Source: Amycolatopsis sacchari
GTDB taxonomy: Bacteria; Actinomycetota; Actinomycetes; Mycobacteriales; Pseudonocardiaceae
Length of the DNA stretch: 53,309 nucleotides
Direction: 5' to 3'
Assembly: GCF_900114035.1 (NCBI RefSeq)
Contig: NZ_FORP01000035.1
Location: 1 to 53,309, forward strand
Shown here piece after piece: positions 8,816 to 17,296 of the stretch. Position 1 is the first letter of the stretch. Each line of letters starts with the position of its first letter. A program made the position numbers and the translations under genes. Below the pieces are notes generated by a model. The model worked only from the letters and a program-made list of their open reading frames with translations, had not been told where the DNA came from and ran no database searches.

Positions 8816-9409
8816 GTGGCACAGGGATCGGTCGGCGCGGACAGCAGGTCGAACGAGCCCGGGCTGTCGCGCCTGGTGTTCTCGATGCCCCGGCCCCGGC
8901 CGCGCGTGATCGTGAAGGCGGATCTCCTGCCGTCGGTGAGCGTGCTGTCCTTGATCGGGCTCGTCGGCATCCCGCTGGGCTGGATCTGGTCCCGGCTCGC
9001 GCCGCCGCAGCACGTCCGGGTGTACGACGGCGGCCAGCTCGTGCCGCTGCAGCTGGAGAGCTGGCACCGCTTCGACGACCTCGGGGTGTACCTGCTGCTC
9101 GCGTTCGCGATGGGGATCGTGGTGGGCGCGGCGGTCTGGCTGCTGCGGGAACGGCGTGGTCCGGTGATCCTGCTGGCGGCCGTGCTCGGCGGGCTGCTCG
9201 CGGGCTGGCTGGGCACGTCGATGGGTGCGGCGTTCGCCAACGGGCACTACGCCGTCACCGGGACCCCGCACGTCGGGGACGTGCTGGCGAAGGCGCCGCA
9301 GTTGGAGTCGATGTGGGTGCTGGTGGCGCAGCCACTGGCCACGGCGCTCGTCTACGGCCTGCTGGCAGGCTGGAACGGCCGCGACGACCTGAGCCGCCGC
9401 CTGGGCTGA
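8816..9409 (+). CDS. DUF2567 family membrane protein
   Basis: A 197-aa protein with four hydrophobic segments: about residues 38-58 (SVLSLIGLVGIPLGWIW), 90-110 (LLLAFAMGIVVGAAVWLL), 117-140 (VILLAAVLGGLLAGWLG) and 168-185 (LVAQPLATALVYGLLAG). Between the first two is an extracytoplasmic loop with YDGGQLVPLQLESWHRFDDLG. The GTG start follows AAGGGGAG. The family is unnamed but is the standard neighbour of bioB in mycobacteria (Rv1591 position), suggesting some link to biotin use; no biochemical role is known to me. Its 3' end faces a 600-bp tandem-repeat array. Confidence 0.85.
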   Translation: MAQGSVGADSRSNEPGLSRLVFSMPRPRPRVIVKADLLPSVSVLSLIGLVGIPLGWIWSRLAPPQHVRVYDGGQLVPLQLESWHRFDDLGVYLLLAFAMGIVVGAAVWLLRERRGPVILLAAVLGGLLAGWLGTSMGAAFANGHYAVTGTPHVGDVLAKAPQLESMWVLVAQPLATALVYGLLAGWNGRDDLSRRLG

Positions 9410-9444
9410 CCGGTCGGCCCGGAGGATGCGACCTCGGTCGCCGC

Positions 9445-10042
9445 CTTTGGGTTGAGCGGCTTGCCTGCCCCGGCGGAGGGGATCGGCCGCGCCTCGGTCG
9501 CCGTTCGGCTGCGCGGCTCGCCTGCTCGCGACAAGCGGCGAAGCTTGGGCTGCGCGACCTGCCGCCGCGGTGGTTGGGATCGGCCGCGACGATCTTGGCT
9601 GCCACTTGGGCTGACCGGCTTGCCACTGCGGCGGCTGAGGATCGGCCGGGACCTTGGTCGCTGCTTGGGCTGCGCGGCCTGCTGCTGCAGCGGCTGAGGA
9701 TCAGCCGCGACCTCGGTTGTCGCTTGGGCTGTGCGGCCTGCGCCGCGGCGGTTGGGATTGGCCGCGCCGTCGGGTCGCCGCTTGGGCTGCGCGGCCTGCC
9801 ACTGCGGCGGCTGAGGATTGGCCGCGACCTCGGGTCGCCGCTTGGGCTGCGCGGCCTGCCGCTGCGGAGGCTGAGGATCGGCCCGCGACCTCGGTCGCCG
9901 CGTGTGCTGCGCGGCTTGCCGCTGCGGTGGTTGGGATCGGCCGCGCCCTCGGGTCGCCGCTTGGGCTGACCGGCTTGCCACTGCGGCGGCTGGGATCGCC
10001 CGCGACCTCGGTCGCCGCTTGGGCTGTGCGACCTGCCGCTAC
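9445..10042. repeat. Tandem array of ~59-bp degenerate units
   Basis: Unit starts with CTTGGGCTG-like sequence fall at 9445, 9503, 9544, 9605, 9664, 9723, 9781, 9841, 9901, 9960 and 10018, so most spacings are 58-61 bp (one is 41). A unit reads approximately CTTGGGCTGCGCGGCCTGCC, then ACTGCGGCGGCTGAGGAT, then CGGCCGCGACCTCGGTCGCCG. Units of 9781-9840 and 9841-9900 are near-identical. Because lengths are not multiples of three, no frame stays open coherently and the array is almost certainly noncoding. It fills the gap between two convergent genes. Confidence 0.85.
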
Positions 10043-10101
10043 AAAGCGGACCGGTCAACCGCGCGGAGCACGCGGCAAGCACGCCTCCCCGAACCGCGCG
10101 C

Positions 10102-10818
10102 TCAGTTCAACACCGCGCGCGTCATCAGGTGGGGCAGCTGCGCGGGGGGCGCGGGCACCGCGTGCAGCTTCGCCAGGAACGCCGCCTCCCGGGTCAGCAG
10201 GCGGTGGATCAGCCGCAGCCGCCGCAGCGGGTGCCGTTCCTCCAGCAGTTCCTGCCGGTCGGCCAGCGGGAGCAGGCAGTCCGCGGCCAGCAGGTACGCG
10301 AGATCGGCCGGGTGCGTCGCCGGGGCGGGGGGCTCGATGCGGTCGGGATCCAGTGCGGACTCGCGGTACCGCCGGTGCGCGGACCGGGCCGCGCCCGCCA
10401 GCCGGGCCGTCGCCTCCGCGGCCGCGGGCGGCAGGCGTTCGTCGTCGAGCCACTCCACTGTGCCCACCAGGTACGGTGCGCGCGTCACGTCGAGGTCGAG
10501 CAGCCGGAACCGGCGTTCCCCCTTGGTGAGGATGTCGAACCGGCCGTCGGGCAGGCGCTCGCTCTCCAGCAGCAGCGCCGTGCAGCCGATCTCGTGCACG
10601 TGCTCCAGCTTCTCGACCTCCGCGTTGCCCGCACTGCGGAGGGCCACGATCCCGAACCGCCGGTCCGGCACCGCGCCGGTGAGCAGGTCCACGGCGAGCT
10701 GCCGGTAACGCGGTTCGAACAGGTGCAGCGGCAGCGCCGCACCCGGCAGGAGCACTGTCTGCAACGGGAACAGCGGGACGGTCACCTGCTTGCTTTCCGG
10801 CCGTTCCGCATCGTTCAC
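10102..10818 (-). CDS. LON N-terminal (substrate-binding) domain protein
   Basis: A 238-aa cytoplasmic protein with the stand-alone Lon substrate-recognition fold: VPLFPLQTVLLPGAALPLHLFEPRYRQLA at residues 13-42, FGIVALR, then IGCTALLLESERLPDGRFDILTKGERRFRL. The C-terminal part (130-230) is helical and rich in Arg/Leu. There is no ATPase or protease domain, so this is not Lon itself; the role of such orphan domains is uncertain (adaptor or binding protein). The start is GTG 10818, 7 nt after TACCGT on the same strand, suggesting a leaderless transcript. It is convergent with the tandem array. Confidence 0.9.
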   Translation of the reverse strand: MNDAERPESKQVTVPLFPLQTVLLPGAALPLHLFEPRYRQLAVDLLTGAVPDRRFGIVALRSAGNAEVEKLEHVHEIGCTALLLESERLPDGRFDILTKGERRFRLLDLDVTRAPYLVGTVEWLDDERLPPAAAEATARLAGAARSAHRRYRESALDPDRIEPPAPATHPADLAYLLAADCLLPLADRQELLEERHPLRRLRLIHRLLTREAAFLAKLHAVPAPPAQLPHLMTRAVLN

Positions 10819-10852
10819 GGTCTACACGGTACTTCGAAAACCGGTGCGTCGC

Positions 10853-11554
10853 TCACCGTCGCTTCGGCGGCGGGCGGAACACCGCGAACGGATCCGTCAC
10901 CTGAATTCCCTCACCGGCGAAGGAGAACAGCGCGGCGGGCCGCCCGCCGCTGCGGCCCGGCGGGGCGGTGTGCCCGGTCGGCACGAGCAGTCCGCGGCGG
11001 GACAGCACGCGTTGCAGGTTCGTCGCGGAAACCTTGTACCCCAAGGCCGCGGAGTAGATCTCGCGCAGCGCCGAGATGGTGAACTCGTGTGGTGCCAAGG
11101 CGAAGCCGATGTTGGTGTAGCTCAGTTTGGACCGCAACCGGTCCCGGGCACGCAGGATGATCTCGCGGTGGTCGAAGGCCGTGCGCGGCAACGCGTCGAC
11201 CTCGTGCCACCGCGTGTCCTCGGGCACCTCCGGATCGACGTCGGACGGCACCAGCCCCAGGAACGCCGTCGCGACGACGCGCGGGCCCGGCACCCGGTCG
11301 GGGGCGCTGAACACCGCGAGCTGCTCGACGTGCTGCAGCTGCCGGACGTCCACCTTCTCCGCGAGCTGCCGCCGGATGGACGTCTCCACGTCCTCGTCGG
11401 GCCGCAACCGCCCGCCCGGCAGCGACCAGCGCCCGACGTGCGGATCGAGGGCGCGCCGCCACAGCAGCACCCGCAGTGTGGCGTAACGCACCTGCACTAC
11501 GGCCGCCAAAACCTCGTGTGCCAGTGGGGCGCTGCTGTTAATATGGCTTCGCAC
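10853..11554 (-). CDS. nrtR: NrtR, Nudix-related repressor of NAD biosynthesis
   Basis: A 233-aa protein. The Nudix-like N-terminal domain includes [39 protein letters not shown] (a degenerate Nudix box, about residues 31-70). The C-terminal winged-helix domain has [25 protein letters not shown] and [13 protein letters not shown]. NrtR proteins bind ADP-ribose or NAD metabolites and control nad genes. The position, divergent from nadA with a palindrome between, fits that role directly. The start GTG at 11554 lies 8 nt behind a consensus TATAAT on the minus strand, so its own mRNA is likely leaderless and the operator likely gives autoregulation. Confidence 0.88.
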   Translation of the reverse strand: MRSHINSSAPLAHEVLAAVVQVRYATLRVLLWRRALDPHVGRWSLPGGRLRPDEDVETSIRRQLAEKVDVRQLQHVEQLAVFSAPDRVPGPRVVATAFLGLVPSDVDPEVPEDTRWHEVDALPRTAFDHREIILRARDRLRSKLSYTNIGFALAPHEFTISALREIYSAALGYKVSATNLQRVLSRRGLLVPTGHTAPPGRSGGRPAALFSFAGEGIQVTDPFAVFRPPPKRR

Positions 11555-11579
11555 GGTTTTCGATTATAAGGCGAAAACC
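11555..11579. promoter_or_regulatory. Palindromic operator between nrtR and nadA
   Basis: GGTTTTCG (11555-11562) and CGAAAACC (11572-11579) are perfect inverted arms around a 9-bp spacer that contains TATAAT on the minus strand, the -10 box of nrtR. A bound repressor would cover the nrtR promoter and lie 25 bp before the nadA ATG. Assigned as an NrtR site by position, symmetry and family behaviour. Confidence 0.65.
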
Positions 11580-11603
11580 CGCAACACGGTCCAGGAGGGC
11601 CAC

Positions 11604-12611
11604 ATGACTTCGACTCTGCAGGAGCTGACGCCGTACAGCGGGATCGAGCCCGACGAGGCGTGGGCGGAGGAGGTGCGCAGGCTGGCCCGCGAACGCGACG
11701 CGGTGCTGCTGGCGCACAACTACCAGTCCCCGGCGATCCAGGACATCGCGGACCACACGGGCGACTCGCTCGCGCTGTCCCGCATCGCGGCCGCCAGCGA
11801 CGCGTCGACCATCGTCTTCTGCGGCGTGCACTTCATGGCCGAGACCGCGAAGATCCTCTCGCCGGACAAGACGGTCCTGATCCCCGACGCCCGTGCCGGC
11901 TGCTCGCTCGCCGACTCCATCACCGGCGCGCAGCTGCGGGCGTGGAAGGCCGAACACCCCGGCGCGGTCGTGGTCTCCTACGTCAACACCACGGCCGAGG
12001 TCAAGGCCGAGACCGACATCTGCTGCACGTCGTCGAACGCGGTGGACGTGGTGGCCTCGATCCCCGAGGACCGCGAGGTGCTGTTCTGCCCCGACCAGTT
12101 CCTCGGCGCGCACGTCAAGCGCGAGACCGGGCGCGACAACATCCACGTGTGGGCGGGCGAATGCCACGTGCACGCCGGGATCAACGGGCCCGAGCTGGCC
12201 GAGCGCGCCGCCGCGAACCCGGACGCCGACCTGTTCATCCACCCCGAGTGCGGCTGCGCCACCTCGGCGCTCTACCTCGCGGGCGAGGGCACCGTGCCGC
12301 GCGAGAAGGTCAAGATCCTCTCCACCGGCGACATGGTGCACGCGGCGCGGGACACGAAGGCGCGCAGCGTGCTGGTCGCCACCGAGATCGGCATGCTGCA
12401 CCAGCTGCGCAAGGCCGCCCCGGAGATCGACTTCCAGGCGGTGAACGACCGCGCGTCGTGCCGGTTCATGAAGATGATCACGCCGGCCGCCCTGCTCCGC
12501 TCGCTGCGCGAGGGCGCCGACGAGGTCCACGTGGACCAGGAGACCGCGGCCAGGGCGCGTGCCTCGGTGCAGCGGATGATCGAGATCGGCCAGCCCGGCG
12601 GCGGCGAGTGA
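11604..12611 (+). CDS. nadA: Quinolinate synthase
   Basis: A 335-aa [4Fe-4S] enzyme that condenses iminoaspartate with dihydroxyacetone phosphate. It shows [22 protein letters not shown] near the start, [58 protein letters not shown] and a final [11 protein letters not shown]. Cysteines C100, C187 and C286 have the spacing of the three cluster ligands of the family. The ATG follows CAGGAGGGCCAC, a strong ribosome site. First gene of a nadA-nadB-nadC operon: its stop overlaps the nadB start (TGATG). Likely repressed by NrtR. Confidence 0.97.
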   Translation: MTSTLQELTPYSGIEPDEAWAEEVRRLARERDAVLLAHNYQSPAIQDIADHTGDSLALSRIAAASDASTIVFCGVHFMAETAKILSPDKTVLIPDARAGCSLADSITGAQLRAWKAEHPGAVVVSYVNTTAEVKAETDICCTSSNAVDVVASIPEDREVLFCPDQFLGAHVKRETGRDNIHVWAGECHVHAGINGPELAERAAANPDADLFIHPECGCATSALYLAGEGTVPREKVKILSTGDMVHAARDTKARSVLVATEIGMLHQLRKAAPEIDFQAVNDRASCRFMKMITPAALLRSLREGADEVHVDQETAARARASVQRMIEIGQPGGGE

Positions 12612-14254
12612 TGAGACCGGTTGGCGACTTTCAGTCGAAAACCCCGGTGTGGGAAGCCCGTGCGGATCTCGTCGTGCTGGGCAGCGGGGTGGCGGGGCTG
12701 ACCGCGGCGCTGCGCGCGCAGGAGCTCGGGCTGCGCGTGCTCGTGGTGACCAAGGCGGCCGTCGAGGACGGCAACACCCGCTGGGCGCAGGGCGGCGTCG
12801 CCGTCGTGCTGGAGGACCAGCACGACGAGGGCGACTCGGTGGAACGGCACGTCGAGGACACGTTGATCGCGGGCGCGGGGCTGTGTGAACCCGATGCCGT
12901 GCGGGCGATCCTGCACGCCGGGCCGCGTGCGGTGTCCTGGTTGCGCGCCACCGGTGCCCGGTTCGACCCGGGCGACGCCGGGCTGCTCGCCCGCACGCGC
13001 GAAGGCGGGCACAGCGCCTTCCGCGTGATCCACGCCGGCGGCGACGCGACGGGTGCGGAGGTCGAGCGCACGCTCGTCGCCGAGGCGACGGGGCGGCGGC
13101 TGCCGGTGCTGGAGCGGCACATCGCCGTCGACGCCCTGCTCACCCCGCTGGGGGCGGTCGCGGGCGTGACGGTGCTGGACCCGGACGGTGTGCCGGGTGT
13201 GCTGCGGGCGCCCGCCGTGCTGCTCGCCACCGGTGGTCTGGGCCAGCTGTACCAGGCGACGTCGAACCCCGAGATCGCGACGGGTGACGGTCTCGCGCTC
13301 GCCTTGCGGGCGGGGGCGCAGGCCGCGGACCTCGAGTTCGTGCAGTTCCACCCGACGGTGCTGTACACGCCCGGCGCGCGCGGCCGGTGCCCGCTGGTCA
13401 CCGAGGCCGTGCGGGGCGAGGGCGCGGTGCTCCTCGACGGTGCGGGGAAGTCGGTGATGCAGGGCGTGCACCCGCTGGGCGACCTCGCGCCGCGCGACGT
13501 CGTCTCCGCCGCCATCACCCGCCGCATGATCGAGGCGCCTGGCGGCGTCGACGACCACGTTTTCCTCGACGCCACGGGGGTTTCCTCGTTCGCGGAACGG
13601 TTCCCGACGGTCTTCGCGGCGTGCCGGGCGATCGGGGTGGACCCCGCGCGTGACCTCATCCCCGTGACACCGGCCGCACACTTCGCGTGCGGTGGGGTGG
13701 TCGCGGGCACGGACGGCCGTACGGGTGTCCCGGGTCTGTACGCGGCGGGGGAGGTCGCGCGGACCGGGTTGCATGGCGCGAACCGGCTCGCGTCGAACAG
13801 CCTGCTGGAAGGCCTCGTCGCCGGCGCGGGGACGGCTGAGGCGGTCGCGGCGGATCTGGCCGCCGGGCTGCTCGCGGATCCGCGGCAGGGCGTCGTGCGG
13901 CGACCAGGCCCGGTGCCCGTCGCCGAGCGCGACGCGCTGCAGCGCGTGATGAGCCGCTACGCCGCGATCGGCCGTGACGCCGAAGGTCTCGCGGTGGTGG
14001 GCTCGGTGCTCGACCTGTCCATTGAGGACCGTCCACTGCGGACGCATCGGGACGTGGAGGACGCGGCGCTCACCCTCGTGGCGCAGGCGCTGGTCGCCGC
14101 GGCCGAGCGGCGCACGGAGTCGCGCGGCAGCCACGTCCGCGCCGACTTCCCGCACCGGGACGACGGAACGTGGCAACGCAGCCAGCTGATCCGGCTCAGC
14201 CCGTCGGGGCAGCCGGTGCTGGCGGACCCGGTGGCGGCGAGAGGAGCGGCATGA
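12611..14254 (+). CDS. nadB: L-aspartate oxidase
   Basis: A 547-aa FAD enzyme that makes iminoaspartate for NadA. The dinucleotide-binding start LVVLGSGVAGLTAALRAQ follows a 15-residue lead. Then come TRWAQGGVAVVL, the substrate loop EGGHSAFRVIHAGGDATGAE, VLLATGGLGQLYQATSNPE, LEFVQFHPTVLY, HFACGGVVAGTDGRTGVPGLYAAGE and RLASNSLLEGLVAG, all hallmark NadB segments. The start ATG overlaps the nadA stop; the stop overlaps the nadC start (ATGA), giving tight translational coupling. Confidence 0.97.
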   Translation: MRPVGDFQSKTPVWEARADLVVLGSGVAGLTAALRAQELGLRVLVVTKAAVEDGNTRWAQGGVAVVLEDQHDEGDSVERHVEDTLIAGAGLCEPDAVRAILHAGPRAVSWLRATGARFDPGDAGLLARTREGGHSAFRVIHAGGDATGAEVERTLVAEATGRRLPVLERHIAVDALLTPLGAVAGVTVLDPDGVPGVLRAPAVLLATGGLGQLYQATSNPEIATGDGLALALRAGAQAADLEFVQFHPTVLYTPGARGRCPLVTEAVRGEGAVLLDGAGKSVMQGVHPLGDLAPRDVVSAAITRRMIEAPGGVDDHVFLDATGVSSFAERFPTVFAACRAIGVDPARDLIPVTPAAHFACGGVVAGTDGRTGVPGLYAAGEVARTGLHGANRLASNSLLEGLVAGAGTAEAVAADLAAGLLADPRQGVVRRPGPVPVAERDALQRVMSRYAAIGRDAEGLAVVGSVLDLSIEDRPLRTHRDVEDAALTLVAQALVAAAERRTESRGSHVRADFPHRDDGTWQRSQLIRLSPSGQPVLADPVAARGAA

Positions 14255-15102
14255 GCGACCTGGACCTTCAGGACGTCCGGCGAGTGGTGGAACTCGCGCT
14301 CGACGAGGACCTGCGGTACGGCCCGGACGCGACGACGAACGCGACCGTGCCCGAAAGCGCCACGGCGCTGGCGGAGATCACCCCGCGCGTGCCCGGCACA
14401 CTCGCGGGGGCGCCGGTCGCGCTCGCGGTGTTCGAGCAGGTGCTCGGCGAGGGGTACGAGGTGCTGTCCACGCTGGAGGACGGCAGCAAGCTCGTGCCCG
14501 GTGAACCCGCACTGGTGCTGCGCGGGCCGGTGCGTGGCCTGCTGACCGCCGAGCGGACGGCGCTGAACCTGTTGTGCCACCTGTCCGGCATCGCCACCGC
14601 GACCGCCGCCTGGGTGTCCGAAGTGGACGGAACAGGGTGCCGGGTCCGCGACTCCCGCAAGACGTTGCCCGGCCTGCGGCTGCTGCAGAAGTACGCGGTG
14701 CGCTGCGGGGGCGGCGTGAACCACCGGATGGGCCTCGGCGACGCGGTGCTGATCAAGGACAACCACGTCGTCGCGGCCGGTTCCGTGACGGCAGCGCTGG
14801 CCGCGGCGCGGGCGCACGCGGCGGACCTGCCGTGCGAGGTCGAGGTGGACACGCTGGAGCAGCTGGACGAGGCGTTGCGCGCCGGGGCCGACGAGGTGCT
14901 GCTGGACAACTTCACGCCCGAGGACTGCGCGCGCGGCGTGCGGCTGCGGGACGAGCTGTCGCCGGAGACGCGGCTGGAGGCGTCGGGCGGGCTGAAGCTG
15001 CACAACGCGCGTGAGTACGCGGAGACGGGCGTGGACTTCCTCGCCGTCGGCGCGCTCACGCACTCCTCACCGGCGCTGGATCTGGGTCTCGATCTTCGCT
15101 GA
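14251..15102 (+). CDS. nadC: Nicotinate-nucleotide pyrophosphorylase (carboxylating), quinolinate phosphoribosyltransferase
   Basis: A 283-aa enzyme that converts quinolinate and PRPP to nicotinate mononucleotide. Motifs: ALDEDLRYGPDATTNATVP, ERTALNLLCHLSGIATAT, RDSRKTLPGLRLLQKYAV, CGGGVNHRMGLGDAVLIKDNH, VEVDTLEQLDEAL, EVLLDNF, LEASGGLKLHNAREYAETGVDFLAVGALTHS. The start is the ATG at 14251 preceded by GAGGAGCGGC, overlapping the nadB stop; a longer upstream frame is nadB shadow. It completes the de novo NAD operon. Confidence 0.97.
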   Translation: MSDLDLQDVRRVVELALDEDLRYGPDATTNATVPESATALAEITPRVPGTLAGAPVALAVFEQVLGEGYEVLSTLEDGSKLVPGEPALVLRGPVRGLLTAERTALNLLCHLSGIATATAAWVSEVDGTGCRVRDSRKTLPGLRLLQKYAVRCGGGVNHRMGLGDAVLIKDNHVVAAGSVTAALAAARAHAADLPCEVEVDTLEQLDEALRAGADEVLLDNFTPEDCARGVRLRDELSPETRLEASGGLKLHNAREYAETGVDFLAVGALTHSSPALDLGLDLR

Positions 15103-15111
15103 GCACCCGGC

Positions 15112-15117
15112 TAGGGT
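15112..15117 (+). promoter_or_regulatory. -10-like TAGGGT upstream of the histidine kinase gene
   Basis: TAGGGT ten bases after the nadC stop. Downstream, GCGGCGGAGCCG near 15129 can pair with CGGCTCAGCCGC near 15168 (11 of 12 bp), which could act as a terminator or attenuator in the leader of the kinase mRNA. Confidence 0.35.
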
Positions 15118-15287
15118 GGGTTTCCTGAGCGGCGGAGCCGGCGCGGGTTCTGAGGGACGCCTTGACTCGGCTCAGCCGCGGGGAGCGCGCCCGTTCTGGG
15201 ACGGGTGGGGCGGTACTCGCACCGTCGCGCAAGCCGCTTCTGAACAGTCCCCAGGGTGGCGCCGGGGGGAGAGGGAGCACGACGACC

Positions 15288-16502
15288 TTGACCCGTGGCT
15301 CGAAGTTCCTGCTGGCCTTGCTCCGGCGGGGCGCGCCGGTGCTGGCGTCGACCCCGCGGGAGCTGCCCGCCGAGGTCGGCGATCCGGAACCGGTACCCGC
15401 CCTGCGGCGGATGGGGGCGATGGCCGCGTCCGAGGCATCCCCGCCGTCCGACCCGCTCATGATCCGCGCGACGCGGTACGCCGTGCTGCTGCCGCTGGCG
15501 TGCCGGCTCGTCGGGTTGCCGCTCACGTGGCTGTGGCTCGTCCTCGGCAACGGCGTGCCGTGGTGGCTGACCGTGGTGGCGTGGGCCGGGACCGTGTTCA
15601 CGGCGGGGAGCGCGGTGTGGGTGCTGCGGGTGCCGGACCTGCGTGGCCGGTGGACGCGGCTGCTGCTGTGGGTGGACCTCGTGTTCGGGGTCGCCTTGGG
15701 GTTGTGGTGCGGGCTGTGGATCCCGTTGGTGTACCTCGCGGGGACGGTCGCGTTGTGGACGATGTGCCGCGGCGTGCTCACCGGGCTCGCGCTCGCGGCG
15801 CTGGGGTCGGTGCTGCTGGGGCTCGGCGCGGGGGACGTGACCGGGATCGTCGGGTTGTTGCTGGTGGTGGTGACGGCGGCGGTCGGGTCACTGGTGTTGT
15901 TGGGGCTGGCGACGCGACTGGCGTTGGCGATCGGCATGCGGCTCGGGCAGGAGGCCGAGCGGGCACGCACGGAGCGGACGTTGCACGACACCGTGTTGCA
16001 GACGCTGGAGGCCATCGCGCTCACCGAGGGCGGGGAGGCGGAGCTGGCGCGCGTGCGGCAGGCGGCCCGCGTACAGGCGCACGAGCTGCGGCGCGCGCTG
16101 AACTCGTCCTCGGCGCCGGACGGGCTGGCCGCGGAACTGGCGACGCTGGCGACGGAGATGGCCCGTGAAGGCCTGCGCGCGGAGCTGGCGATCTCCGACA
16201 TCGGGGACGACCAGCTGTCGGAGGCACGCCGGATCGCCGTGCGTGACGCGGCGCGGGAGGCGCTGCGCAACACGATGAAGCACGCGGGGACGCGGGATGT
16301 CGTGGTGCGGATGGAGGAGCGCGACGGCGGGGTCGTCGTGATCACCCGCGACCACGGCGTCGGCTACGACGAGGACGAGCGGCCACCGGGCTTCGGCATG
16401 AGCGAGTCGATGAAGGCGCGCCTGGCCGAGGTGGGCGGCTGGTGCCGGGTGGAAAGCCGCCCCGGCCGCGGCACCCGGGTGACGATGTGGGTGCCGCGGT
16501 AG
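15288..16502 (+). CDS. Membrane sensor histidine kinase (NarL-partner type)
   Basis: About 404 aa from the TTG at 15288. The start is uncertain: the frame is open to a TTG at 15162, and an ATG at 15412 is also possible. After a hydrophilic stretch there are about five hydrophobic segments (RYAVLLPLACRLVGLPL, WWLTVVAWAGTVFTAGSAVW, LLLWVDLVFGVALGLW, LTGLALAALGSVLLGLG, VGLLLVVVTAAVGSLVLLG). Next is the phosphoacceptor region TLHDTVLQTLEAIAL, with the His encoded at 15984-15986, and a HATPase domain with REALRNTMKHAG, DHGVGYD, GFGMSESMKARL and GRGTRVTMW. No response regulator is adjacent; an orphan LuxR regulator lies 4 kb downstream. Confidence 0.82.
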   Translation: MTRGSKFLLALLRRGAPVLASTPRELPAEVGDPEPVPALRRMGAMAASEASPPSDPLMIRATRYAVLLPLACRLVGLPLTWLWLVLGNGVPWWLTVVAWAGTVFTAGSAVWVLRVPDLRGRWTRLLLWVDLVFGVALGLWCGLWIPLVYLAGTVALWTMCRGVLTGLALAALGSVLLGLGAGDVTGIVGLLLVVVTAAVGSLVLLGLATRLALAIGMRLGQEAERARTERTLHDTVLQTLEAIALTEGGEAELARVRQAARVQAHELRRALNSSSAPDGLAAELATLATEMAREGLRAELAISDIGDDQLSEARRIAVRDAAREALRNTMKHAGTRDVVVRMEERDGGVVVITRDHGVGYDEDERPPGFGMSESMKARLAEVGGWCRVESRPGRGTRVTMWVPR

Positions 16503-16803
16503 GCGGCCGGGGCGCGGCCGTGAGAGGGGGCTGTGGGGGGCGGGACTGGGGCTGACCGCTGCCCCGCTGGACCGCCGCGCGCCACGTTGAACCGCCACCG
16601 CCACCGTCGCGCTGCCACCGCCGTGCTGCCACCGCGCTGAGCCACCACCGGCGCGCTGCCACTGCGCTGAGCCGCCACCGTCGCTCGCCGCCAGCGCGCG
16701 GAGCTGCCGCCCCGCCCACGCCGCCACCGCCACCGCCGCTGCCACCGCCCCGCCACCACCGTCGGGCCGTCAGCGCGCGGAGCTGCTGCCCCGCCCCCCG
16801 CCG
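16503..16803. repeat. Low-complexity GCCACC-rich intergenic stretch
   Basis: About 300 bp between two convergent genes made of repeated CCACCGCC/GCTGCCACCG blocks, plus two copies of AGCGCGCGGAGCTGC followed by (C/T)GCCCCGCC (near 16694 and 16773). No coding frame with plausible content is present. It may act as a transcript end region; nothing more specific is visible. Confidence 0.6.
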
Positions 16804-17238
16804 TCACCGCCGGGTGAGGCGGACCACGGGGTACTTCCGCTCCCGCTTCGCCTGGTACTTGGCGTAGCGGGGCTGCGCGGCGACGATGCGCTGCCAGGCC
16901 TGCTCCCGTTCCGCGCCTTCCAGCCGTTGCGGGGTGACCGGGACGCGGTCCTGCCCGTGCAGCTCGATCGCGGCGCGGTCGGGGTTCGCCATCAGGTTCG
17001 CGTACCAGTCCGGGTGCCTGTCGCCGCCACCCGACGCGACGAGCAGCCAGCCGTCACCATCGGCGAACCACGTCACCGGCGTCTCGCGCGCCTGCCCGCT
17101 CCGGCGGCCCACCGTGTGCAGGACCAGCATGTCCATCCCCATCATCCGGCCACCCTTTCGCCGGATCTTCGCGGTGGTCCGCACGTTCATCCGCCGCTGG
17201 AACCGCAGCGACAACGACCGTAAGAGAGTGTCAGCCAT
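16804..17238 (-). CDS. Nitroreductase/deazaflavin (F420)-dependent family oxidoreductase
   Basis: A 144-aa split-barrel protein of the actinobacterial deazaflavin-dependent nitroreductase family: LVLHTVGRRSGQARETPVTWFADGDGWLLVASGGGDRHPDWYANL at residues about 40-85, LMANPDRAAIELHG, then a C-terminal RYAKYQAKRERKYPVVRL. The family uses F420 or flavins to reduce quinones, nitro compounds or other acceptors. The start ATG at 17238 is 7 nt behind TAGCTT on the minus strand (leaderless type); the longer upstream frame has low-quality sequence and is rejected. Confidence 0.85.
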   Translation of the reverse strand: MADTLLRSLSLRFQRRMNVRTTAKIRRKGGRMMGMDMLVLHTVGRRSGQARETPVTWFADGDGWLLVASGGGDRHPDWYANLMANPDRAAIELHGQDRVPVTPQRLEGAEREQAWQRIVAAQPRYAKYQAKRERKYPVVRLTRR

Positions 17239-17296
17239 GCGGGCAAAGCTAAGTGCCGCAACCCGCCCGGCGCTTCTTCGTTCCTGATCGATCGGC

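Noticed and set aside
9352..9981. 209-aa minus-strand Pro/Gln-rich repeat protein in the tandem array
   Set aside because: Repeat units vary between 58 and 61 bp, so the apparent protein repeat changes frame from unit to unit; no start signal.
9445..10042. CRISPR array
   Set aside because: The units are contiguous degenerate tandem repeats with no conserved-repeat/unique-spacer alternation and no cas genes.
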